A stretch of 64,000 bases of DNA, from positions 1-64,000 of the forward strand of contig JANQKQ010000055.1 in the NCBI GenBank assembly GCA_028281105.1, read 5' to 3'. The translations under genes and the position numbers were made by a program. This document shows, piece after piece, positions 1 to 6,954 of this stretch. Every line of letters begins with the position of its first letter. The first letter of the stretch is position 1. This stretch comes from Rhizobiaceae bacterium. Its GTDB lineage: Bacteria > Pseudomonadota > Alphaproteobacteria > Rhizobiales > Rhizobiaceae. The notes under the pieces were generated by a model, which was not told where the DNA came from, did not search any database, and saw nothing but the letters and a program-made list of their open reading frames with translations.

Positions 1-10
1 AGGGGGGAGA

Positions 11-25
11 TGTCCCGAAGGGACA
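11..25. repeat. Short intergenic inverted repeat
   Basis: TGTCCC (11-16), a GAA loop and GGGACA (20-25) form a perfect 6-bp inverted repeat between two G-runs at the very start of the window. G-rich stretches of this kind recur between genes in Hyphomicrobiales. The window has no second copy that I noticed, so the family assignment is from memory. The gene to the left is outside the window. Confidence 0.4.
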
Positions 26-68
26 GAGGGGGGTGAAGCCACCTGTCCGCAGCCGACCATCCTCTCCT

Positions 69-154
69 CGTCATCGTCGGACTTGATCCGACGATCCAGG
101 ATCGGAGTCCACAACGATGATCTCTGGGTCCTCGGGTCAGGTCCGAGGATGACG
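69..154. repeat. Inverted pair of palindromic intergenic repeats
   Basis: Two related units face each other. The left unit (about 69-99) contains TCGTCGGA (74-81), a 5-nt loop and TCCGACGA (87-94). The right unit (about 124-154) contains TCCTCGG (129-135), a 7-nt loop and CCGAGGA (143-149). The reverse complement of the right unit matches the left one closely, and both begin CGTCATC. Small palindromic repeats of this look are scattered between genes in many alphaproteobacteria. A role is not known from the sequence. The 1-345 stretch has no supported gene. Confidence 0.6.
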
Positions 155-204
155 GGAGTGGGTGGGGCGCGGCAAAGCCGATCTGGAAACCGCCACCACA
201 ATCG

Positions 205-222
205 TATAAAGATTTCTTTATA
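205..222. promoter_or_regulatory. Perfect palindromic operator candidate upstream of ahcY
   Basis: TATAAAG-ATTT-CTTTATA is a perfect 7-bp inverted repeat with a 4-nt centre, in an otherwise GC-rich leader 123 bases before the ahcY start codon. ArsR-family regulators that sense S-adenosylhomocysteine or SAM (SahR/SamR) are known to control methionine-cycle genes, ahcY among them, in Proteobacteria through AT-rich palindromes. The fit to this gene is therefore good, but I cannot compare it with a curated motif. The same bases could also overlap the promoter -10 region. Confidence 0.55.
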
Positions 223-280
223 TGTTGTTGTCAGCCGTCGAACTTGCTGCTAGTAACAGCATTTACCAACCGCCGCGCCG

Positions 281-304
281 GCCGTGGCCGTCACGGCGCT
301 TTTT
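281..304 (+). terminator. Terminator-like hairpin in the ahcY leader
   Basis: GCCGTG (281-286), loop GCCGT and CACGGC (292-297) form a 6-bp stem followed by GC and five T residues (300-304). It ends about 41 bases before the ahcY start codon. It has the shape of a weak intrinsic terminator or attenuator inside the leader. No anti-terminator or known riboswitch fold was recognised, so an attenuation role is only inferred. Confidence 0.3.
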
Positions 305-345
305 GCGATGCCGGGCAGGCCGCCAACCTTTCCAGGAATGATCGA

Positions 346-1746
346 ATGACGACGAAAAACGACTATGTGGTCCGCGACATCAACGATGACGAGTACGGAC
401 GCAAGGAAATCGAGATCGCCGAAACCGAGATGCCGGGCCTGATGGCCTGCCGCGCCGAATTCGCCGACAAGAAACCGCTGAAAGGTGCGCGCATTTCCGG
501 TTCGCTGCACATGACCATCCAGACCGCCGTGCTGATCGAAACGCTCAAGGAGCTGGGCGCGGATGTACGCTGGGCCTCGTGCAACATCTTCTCCACCCAG
601 GATCACGCGGCCGCGGCGATCGCGGCCACCGGCACCCCGGTGTTCGCGGTCAAGGGCGAGACGCTGGAGGAATATTGGACGTACACCGACAAGATCTTCC
701 AGTGGGCCGACGGCGGCCATTCCAACATGATCCTCGACGATGGCGGCGACGCCACCATGTACATCTTGTTGGGCGCGCGCGCCGAGGCCGGCGAGGACGT
801 GCTGTCCAATCCCGGTTCGGAAGAAGAAGAGGTGCTGTTCGCCCAGATCGAGCGGCGCAGGCGCGAGACCCCGGGCTGGTTCTCGGCCCAGCGCGACGCG
901 ATTCTGGGCGTCACCGAGGAGACCACCACCGGGGTCAACCGCCTGTATCAGTTGGCGGAGAAGGGCCTGCTGCCGTTCCCGGCGATCAACGTCAATGATT
1001 CGGTCACCAAGTCGAAATTCGACAACAAATACGGCTGCAAGGAATCCTTAGTCGACGGCATCCGCCGCGCCACCGACGTGATGATGGCCGGCAAGGTCGC
1101 CGTCGTGTGCGGCTACGGCGATGTGGGCAAGGGCTCGGCCGCTTCCCTGCGCGGGGCAGGCGCCCGGGTCAAGGTGACCGAGGTCGATCCGATCTGCGCC
1201 CTGCAGGCGGCGATGGACGGCTTCGAGGTCACCACGCTCGAAGACGTGGTCTCGACCGCCGACATCTTCATCACGGCCACCGGCAACAAGGACGTCATCC
1301 GCATCGACCACATGCGCGCGATGAAGGACATGGCGATCGTCGGCAATATCGGCCATTTCGACAACGAGATCGAGGTGACCGCGCTCAAGAACCACAAATG
1401 GACCAACATCAAGCCCCAGGTCGATATGGTCGAGTTCTCCGCCGGCAACCGCATGATCCTGCTGTCGGAGGGCCGCCTGCTCAATCTGGGCAACGCCACC
1501 GGCCACCCTTCCTTCGTCATGTCGGCCTCGTTCACCAACCAGGTGCTGGCGCAGATCGAGCTCTACAGCCGGGGCGACAAGTACGACAATTCGGTCCACG
1601 TGCTGCCCAAGCACCTCGACGAGAAGGTGGCGCGGCTGCATCTGGAAAAGCTGGGCGCAATGCTGACCGAAATGTCGGCCGAGCAGGCCGGCTATATCGG
1701 CGTCGAGCCCCAGGGCCCGTTCAAGCCGGAGCATTACCGGTACTGA
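346..1746 (+). CDS. ahcY: Adenosylhomocysteinase (S-adenosyl-L-homocysteine hydrolase)
   Basis: This cytoplasmic NAD-dependent enzyme splits S-adenosylhomocysteine into adenosine and homocysteine. That clears the inhibitor made by all SAM-dependent methyltransferases and feeds the methionine cycle. The 466-residue product has the family length. It shows the substrate-domain stretch [15 protein letters not shown], the Rossmann motif GYGDVGKG and the typical HYRY C-terminus. The frame stays open upstream to 244, but family members begin near the ATG at 346 ([12 protein letters not shown]), so that start is chosen. The leader carries a perfect AT-rich palindrome (205-222) and a terminator-like hairpin (281-304), which suggests regulation by methionine-cycle intermediates. 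A long perfect inverted repeat follows the stop codon. The gene appears to be transcribed alone. Identity is secure. Confidence 0.97.
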   Translation: MTTKNDYVVRDINDDEYGRKEIEIAETEMPGLMACRAEFADKKPLKGARISGSLHMTIQTAVLIETLKELGADVRWASCNIFSTQDHAAAAIAATGTPVFAVKGETLEEYWTYTDKIFQWADGGHSNMILDDGGDATMYILLGARAEAGEDVLSNPGSEEEEVLFAQIERRRRETPGWFSAQRDAILGVTEETTTGVNRLYQLAEKGLLPFPAINVNDSVTKSKFDNKYGCKESLVDGIRRATDVMMAGKVAVVCGYGDVGKGSAASLRGAGARVKVTEVDPICALQAAMDGFEVTTLEDVVSTADIFITATGNKDVIRIDHMRAMKDMAIVGNIGHFDNEIEVTALKNHKWTNIKPQVDMVEFSAGNRMILLSEGRLLNLGNATGHPSFVMSASFTNQVLAQIELYSRGDKYDNSVHVLPKHLDEKVARLHLEKLGAMLTEMSAEQAGYIGVEPQGPFKPEHYRY

Positions 1747-1749
1747 GTT

Positions 1750-1841
1750 AAGTCGGCTCCGGCCCACTCCCCCTCCCAACCACCCCCTGCAAGGATACTG
1801 CCGTGGGGTGGTTGGGAGGGGGAGTGGGCCGGAGCCGACTT
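1750..1841. repeat. 37-bp perfect inverted repeat downstream of ahcY
   Basis: The left arm (1750-1786) and right arm (1805-1841) are exact reverse complements over 37 bases, separated by an 18-base loop. The left arm starts 4 bases after the ahcY stop codon. The arms are GC-rich and begin and end with AAGTCGG/CCGACTT. There is no T-run after the right arm, so this is not a textbook Rho-independent terminator. A hairpin this long could still stop transcription or protect the ahcY mRNA 3' end, or it could be a small mobile palindromic element. The rest of 1842-2016 shows no gene. Confidence 0.85.
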
Positions 1842-2016
1842 CCGCGTCAATGACAAAAGCCTCGCATAAGCTTTGTTTTTGCTCGCGTTTTGCCCTTCCG
1901 GCGGATTCGCGAATTCGCTACAGTGGCGCGAATCAAGAACCCCGAACGCGCAGGCGGAAAAAGGGGCGGTCATATAGCAGGGTGTCTTTGGTTATCGAGC
2001 GGCGAAGGACCAGGAC

Positions 2017-4563
2017 ATGCCGACATGCTTATCGGGGGCCCGTGCGGGCGCCGGTAGATTTCTTCTTTGCGCCAGCAGGCGTATCAGGCCGATTTCACTG
2101 GGTTTGAGTGCGCTGGCCGTGACATCGGCCCTGCCGGCCCAAGCCGGCCAGCATACCGACGGCACGCTTGGATTGCTCGCCACGTTGAGCCGGGCGCTGG
2201 GCGGCTCCATCGGCTCTTTCGAGGTGATGCTGCTGGCGGTGTTCGGCGGCGCCATGAGTTTCGCCATCATGGCGGCATCGTGGATGATCCGCGAACGCTC
2301 GCGCATAACCGGCGAGAACGAACGCCTGTCGCAGCGGGTCGCCGATCTGAAGGCCGCCAACGACCGCAACTCCGCCCTCGTCAACGTGGCCGACCAGCGC
2401 GTGGTGGTGTGGAAGGGAGCCGACGAAAGCCCGGTCGTTTTGGGCGGTCTGTCCGCGGCAAGCGGGGCGCCCGTCGACGACGCCGACTTTCTTGCTTTCG
2501 GCAAGTGGCTGGTGGCCGATGCGGCGGCGACGTTCGACAACGCGCTGCGGCGTCTGCGGGCGAACGGGGAAGGCTTCGACCTGCCGCTGCAGACTGGATC
2601 GGGCGGGGTGCTGGAGGCGCAGGGGCGCACATCGGGTGGCCATGCGTTCGTACGCTTCATCGAGCTTTCCGGCGAACGCGCCGCCTATTCCAATCTGGAG
2701 GCCGAGTATGCGCGTCTGCTGGCCACGTTCGACGCGGTGCAGGCCCTGTTCGACCGGCTGCCGATGCCGGTCTGGCTGTCCAGGAAAGACGGCTCGCTCT
2801 ACTGGGCCAACAGCGCCTATGCGACGGCGGTGGATGCCGCCGATGGCGTCGCCGCCGTCGACCACGACGCCAGGCTGCTGGATGCGGCCGAGCGCAGCCG
2901 CATAGAGGCCGGCCAGCGCGACGAAGGCTGGTTCACCGGCACGGTGCCCGCGGTGGTCGCCGGCGACCGCAAGATGCTGGACGTCGTCGACGTGCTCACC
3001 GACTCGGGCACCGCCGCGATCGCGGTCGACAAGAGCGATGTGGAGCAAATCCGCTCCACACTGGAACAGACCGTGGCCAGTCACGCCGAAACGCTCGATC
3101 AACTGGCCACCGCGATCGCCATATTCGACCGCGAGCGCCGGCTGCAGTTCTACAATTCCAGCTTTCGCAGCCTGTGGGACCTCGACACCGCTTTCTTGGA
3201 GGGCCGGCCGTCGAACTCGGCGGTGCTCGACGCCATGCGCGGCAACAACAAGCTCCCCTCGCAGCCGGACTGGCGCAAGTGGCGCGATGGCCAACTGGAA
3301 ATCTACCAAGCGTTGGAGCCGCGCGAGGAATGGTGGCATCTGGCCGACGGCATGACGTTGCGGGTGGTGGTCAATCCGCACGCGCCGGGCGGGGCGACGT
3401 GGATATTTGAAGACGTGACCGAGGAGTTGAAACTGCGCTCCAGCTACAATTCGCTGATGCGCGTCCAGGGCGAAACCCTCGACCATCTGAGCGAGGCGGT
3501 GGCCGTGTTCGGATCCGACGGCAAGCTGCGGTTGTTCAACCCCGTTTTGGTGAGCATGTTCGGGCTCGAATCAGCAAAGGTTGAGCAGGACATGCACATC
3601 TCCGCGCTTTCGGCGATGGTCGCCGACCGCGTCGATGCGGGCGAGACATGGCAGGACATCGCCAGCGCGATCACCGGCTATGACGATGAACGGGCCGGCC
3701 ACGCCGGAGAGTTCGAACTGAAGGGCGGCGAGGTCATCGAGTTCACCCTGGTGCCGCTGCCCCAGGGCCAGACCATGCTGACGCTGGTCGACGTGACCGC
3801 GAAGGTGAACGTCGAGCGCGCGCTGACCGAGCGCAACGAGGCGCTGGAGGAATCCGACCGGTTGAAGAACCGGTTCATGCAGCACGTCTCCTACGAGTTG
3901 CGCACGCCGCTCACCAGCATTTCCGGCTTCGGTGAGCTGCTGGGCATGGAGGACGTGGGCAAGTTGAACGCCAAGCAGAGCGAGTATCTGGGCCACATCA
4001 ACGCGTCGGCTCGCGTGCTGCGGACCGTCATAGACGATATTCTCGATCTGGCGACCATCGATGCCGGCGCGATGGCGCTGGAACTCGATCGCGTCGAGCT
4101 GGCGCCGGCGGTCGAAGAAACCGTCGACGCGCTCAACACCGTCATCGACGAACGAGGCCTGTCCGTCGACGTCGACATCGCCAAGAACGCCCGTGCGCTG
4201 ATCGCCGACCCGGTGCGCATCCGCCAGATCCTGTACAATCTGCTGTCCAACGCGGTCAGCCACTCGCCGGACGGCGGCCGCATCCGCGTGCGCGCCAAGG
4301 CCAACCGCAAGCAGGTCGACGTGGAGATCAGCGACCAGGGACCGGGCGTGCCCGCCGATCAGCGCGAGACCATATTCGGCCGGTTCGAGGGTGCGCAGAC
4401 GGGCGACCGGCGAAAGGGCACCGGCCTTGGCCTGTCCATCGTCAAGAGCTTTGTCGAGTTGCACGGCGGAACGATATCGGTCGGCGACGCGACGGGGCGC
4501 GGCGCGTCATTCGTGTGCTCGTTCCCGCGGAAGCCGGAAGGCGAGCTGGAAGTCGCGGCCTGA
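2017..4563 (+). CDS. divL: DivL-type multi-PAS pseudo-histidine kinase
   Basis: The protein of 848 residues is a membrane-anchored signalling protein of the histidine kinase fold. An N-terminal hydrophobic stretch is followed by a membrane segment near residues 68-90. Two or three PAS-like regions lie at about 240-330, 360-470 and 490-600, and then come a dimerisation domain and a HATPase domain (about 615-840). The H-box reads VSYELRTPL, so Tyr626 sits where the phosphorylated His normally is. The N-box (NLLSNAVSH), G1 (DQGPGVP) and G2 (GTGLGLSIVKS) motifs are intact. A Tyr in this place is the hallmark of DivL, which in Caulobacter and relatives acts on the CckA-ChpT-CtrA relay and not as an ordinary kinase. 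The gene lies 3 bases before tsaE-amgK. The fold is certain. The DivL assignment rests on the Tyr and the multi-PAS layout. Confidence 0.85.
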   Translation: MPTCLSGARAGAGRFLLCASRRIRPISLGLSALAVTSALPAQAGQHTDGTLGLLATLSRALGGSIGSFEVMLLAVFGGAMSFAIMAASWMIRERSRITGENERLSQRVADLKAANDRNSALVNVADQRVVVWKGADESPVVLGGLSAASGAPVDDADFLAFGKWLVADAAATFDNALRRLRANGEGFDLPLQTGSGGVLEAQGRTSGGHAFVRFIELSGERAAYSNLEAEYARLLATFDAVQALFDRLPMPVWLSRKDGSLYWANSAYATAVDAADGVAAVDHDARLLDAAERSRIEAGQRDEGWFTGTVPAVVAGDRKMLDVVDVLTDSGTAAIAVDKSDVEQIRSTLEQTVASHAETLDQLATAIAIFDRERRLQFYNSSFRSLWDLDTAFLEGRPSNSAVLDAMRGNNKLPSQPDWRKWRDGQLEIYQALEPREEWWHLADGMTLRVVVNPHAPGGATWIFEDVTEELKLRSSYNSLMRVQGETLDHLSEAVAVFGSDGKLRLFNPVLVSMFGLESAKVEQDMHISALSAMVADRVDAGETWQDIASAITGYDDERAGHAGEFELKGGEVIEFTLVPLPQGQTMLTLVDVTAKVNVERALTERNEALEESDRLKNRFMQHVSYELRTPLTSISGFGELLGMEDVGKLNAKQSEYLGHINASARVLRTVIDDILDLATIDAGAMALELDRVELAPAVEETVDALNTVIDERGLSVDVDIAKNARALIADPVRIRQILYNLLSNAVSHSPDGGRIRVRAKANRKQVDVEISDQGPGVPADQRETIFGRFEGAQTGDRRKGTGLGLSIVKSFVELHGGTISVGDATGRGASFVCSFPRKPEGELEVAA

Positions 4564-4566
4564 GCC

Positions 4567-6078
4567 ATGGCGCTTGCGGGCGATGAAATCGCGCTGCGGC
4601 TGAAAACCGAGGCGGAAACCGGGCGCCTCGCCGCCGATCTTTCCATTGCGCTGCCGCGGTCCGTCGTGATCGCCCTGTGGGGTGAGCTGGGGGCGGGCAA
4701 GAGCGCTCTGGCGCGCGCGTTCATCCGGCATCGCTGCGACGATCGCGGCTTGGAAGTGCCAAGCCCCACATTCACCCTGTCGGCGATGTACGAGTGTGCG
4801 GAACCGATCGCCCATTTCGATCTCTATCGCCTGGCGTCGGCGGACGAGCTGGAGGAGATCGGCATTGGCGAAGCGATGGAAACCGGTTCGGTGTTGATCG
4901 AGTGGCCGGAACTGGCCGAGCCCCTGCTTACGGGCGAGTGCGTACATGTGCGCCTAGACATCGTGGATCAGCAGGAAAGGACGGCCACCATTCGCTCAAG
5001 CGCCGCCAACTTGGCGGCCATCTCCCATGCGCTGGAAGTCCGCCGGTTCGTTGAGCGGCACTGGGCGGAGGATTTCGAGCGCCGCCCGTTCGCCGGCGAC
5101 GCCTCGACGCGGCGCTATGAGAGGGTAACGGTGGCCGGCGAAAGCCGCCTGCTGATGGACATGCCGGCGCCGGACCAGCAATCGGGCATCTCCGAGCAGG
5201 TGAAGTCCTATCGCGGGACGGCGCAACTGGCCGATGGCGTGGAGGCTTTTCTGGCCATCGGCGAGTTACTCGCAAAGCGCGGGTTTCGGGTGCCGGAAAT
5301 CTTCGCCGCGGAGCCTGACGCCGGGTTGGTTCTGCTGGAGCATTTGGGCGAGGACGGCATCATCGATCCGCGCGGACGGCCGTTGCCCGGCCGCTATGTT
5401 GCGGCGGCGGCGCTGCTCGGCGATCTGCATGCGTCACCATGGCCCCGCGAAACCCGCACCGATCGTGGCATCGTCCACAAACTGCCCACCTATGACGCAG
5501 CGGCCATGATGATCGAGGTCGGCCTTCTCACTGAATGGTACGTGTCCGACCTGACGGGTAGACCGTGCACGCCATCGCAGCAGGACCGCTTTACCGACAT
5601 CTGGCGTGAGCTGATTTCCCTGGTTCAGCAATCTCCGCGAACGCTGGTGCTGCGGGATTTTCACAGCCCCAACATTCTTTGGCAGGCAATGGCCGATGGC
5701 CGGGATCGACTCGGGCTCATCGATTTCCAGGACGCATTATTGGGGCCCGCCGCCTACGACCTGGCGTCGCTGGGCCAGGATGCGAGGGTTACGGTCGGCG
5801 TCCGGCTGGAAGCGAAGATCATCGAGACTTATGTCGACAAGCGGCGTGATGCGGATGATGGTTTCGACGAGGCTGCTCTGCGGCGCGACTATGCAATTCT
5901 GGCGGCACAAAGGGCGACCAAGATTTTGGGCGGGTTCGTCCGTCTCCACCTGCGCGACGGCAAACCCGAATACCGACGCCACCTGCGGCGCATGCGCACC
6001 TATCTGTCACGCTCGCTGGAACATCCGGTGCTTGACCGATATCGCCAGTGGTGCGCCGATGTCATTAAGCTGCAATGA
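4567..6078 (+). CDS. TsaE-AmgK fusion: tRNA t6A ATPase subunit plus amino-sugar kinase
   Basis: Two proteins are joined in 503 residues. The first 150 or so are TsaE, the ATPase of the TsaB-TsaD-TsaE complex that makes N6-threonylcarbamoyladenosine at tRNA position 37. They contain the P-loop GELGAGKS (39-46), SPTFTL and HFDLYRL. From about residue 160 the protein is an aminoglycoside-phosphotransferase-fold kinase. Its catalytic loop LRDFHSPN (Asp364) and metal motif IDFQDALLGP match AmgK, the anomeric MurNAc/GlcNAc kinase of cell-wall recycling. In this loop the residue normally His two places before the Asp is Leu. The next gene is a MurU-like nucleotidyltransferase, the enzyme that follows AmgK, which supports the role. 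This fusion is recurrent in alphaproteobacteria. The gene starts 3 bases after divL, so the two are probably co-transcribed. Confidence 0.9.
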   Translation: MALAGDEIALRLKTEAETGRLAADLSIALPRSVVIALWGELGAGKSALARAFIRHRCDDRGLEVPSPTFTLSAMYECAEPIAHFDLYRLASADELEEIGIGEAMETGSVLIEWPELAEPLLTGECVHVRLDIVDQQERTATIRSSAANLAAISHALEVRRFVERHWAEDFERRPFAGDASTRRYERVTVAGESRLLMDMPAPDQQSGISEQVKSYRGTAQLADGVEAFLAIGELLAKRGFRVPEIFAAEPDAGLVLLEHLGEDGIIDPRGRPLPGRYVAAAALLGDLHASPWPRETRTDRGIVHKLPTYDAAAMMIEVGLLTEWYVSDLTGRPCTPSQQDRFTDIWRELISLVQQSPRTLVLRDFHSPNILWQAMADGRDRLGLIDFQDALLGPAAYDLASLGQDARVTVGVRLEAKIIETYVDKRRDADDGFDEAALRRDYAILAAQRATKILGGFVRLHLRDGKPEYRRHLRRMRTYLSRSLEHPVLDRYRQWCADVIKLQ

Positions 6079-6145
6079 TGGTGATGGTTGACTGGGACGA
6101 TTCACGGCTCGACGGAACCGGCGAAGGGCGGATGGAACTGCGGCG

Positions 6146-6865
6146 ATGCAACTGAATTCTGCAATGATTCTAGCCGCCGGGCTGGGCACGCGGATGCGAC
6201 CGCTCACCGAACAGGTGCCCAAGCCGCTAGTGCGGGTGCAAGGCAAGCCGCTCATCGATTACTGTCTGGAAGCTCTGCAGGCCGCCGGCATCGCGCGCAT
6301 TGTGGTCAACGTCCACCATCTGGCCGACCAGCTTGAGACGCATCTGGCCGGTCGCGGTGACGCACCGCGCGTCATCATTTCCGATGAACGCGATCGGCTG
6401 CTCGATTCCGGCGGCGGCATCAAGAAGGCGCTCAGCCATTTGGACTCGCGGCCGTTTGTCGTGCTCAACGCCGATTCGTTCTGGACCGAGGCGGGACGTC
6501 CCAATCTTGCGCGCATGGCCGCGGCCTGGGATGACGACACCATGGACATGCTGTTGCTGGTGGCCGGCATGACCGAAGCGGTGGGATATGACGCGGCCGG
6601 CGATTTCATCATGGACCCGGACGGGCGCCTGTCGCGGCGCGCGGAGACGACGATCGCACCGTTCGTCTACGCCGGCGTGACGATCATCCACCCACGCGTT
6701 TTCGCCGACACGCCGGACGAACCGTTCTCGCTGAACCTGTTGTTCGACCGTGCGATCGAGGCCGGCCGATTGCATGGTGTGCGTCTGGACGGCATGTGGT
6801 TTCACGTGGGCACGCCGCAATCGCTGCGCGACGTCGATCACGCGATCGCCCGCAGCGCATTGTAA
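6146..6865 (+). CDS. murU: MurU-like N-acetylmuramate-1-phosphate uridylyltransferase
   Basis: This nucleotidyltransferase is expected to convert MurNAc-1-phosphate and UTP to UDP-MurNAc. That lets recycled peptidoglycan sugar bypass the MurA/MurB route. The 239-residue protein opens with the sugar-nucleotidyltransferase signature LAAGLGTRMRPLT, followed by VPKPLVRVQGKPLIDY, a metal-binding NADSFW segment and a C-terminal WFHVGTPQSL. The length suits MurU and related small NTP transferases. It lies 67 bases after the AmgK domain, its expected upstream partner. The ATG at 6146 is used, and an in-frame ATG at 6164 is possible. On sequence alone another NDP-sugar synthase is possible. The neighbour makes MurU the best reading. 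Confidence 0.82.
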   Translation: MQLNSAMILAAGLGTRMRPLTEQVPKPLVRVQGKPLIDYCLEALQAAGIARIVVNVHHLADQLETHLAGRGDAPRVIISDERDRLLDSGGGIKKALSHLDSRPFVVLNADSFWTEAGRPNLARMAAAWDDDTMDMLLLVAGMTEAVGYDAAGDFIMDPDGRLSRRAETTIAPFVYAGVTIIHPRVFADTPDEPFSLNLLFDRAIEAGRLHGVRLDGMWFHVGTPQSLRDVDHAIARSAL

Positions 6866-6954
6866 TCGACGGCGGCAGGGCAATTTGCAGGGTCGCTCTT
6901 GGCCCGGCTTGCGTGTAGTTTCGCCCGGGCAAGCGACTACGGAAACTGCGGCCA

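Noticed and set aside
244-345. Upstream in-frame extension of ahcY
   Set aside because: It is open but has no family similarity. It contains the terminator-like hairpin and lacks a ribosome binding site. The ATG at 346 fits the family start.
1-345. SAH or SAM riboswitch, or CRISPR-like repeats at the window start
   Set aside because: The repeats are only two inverted palindromic units with no spacers, and no conserved SAH or SAM riboswitch core was recognised in the ahcY leader.
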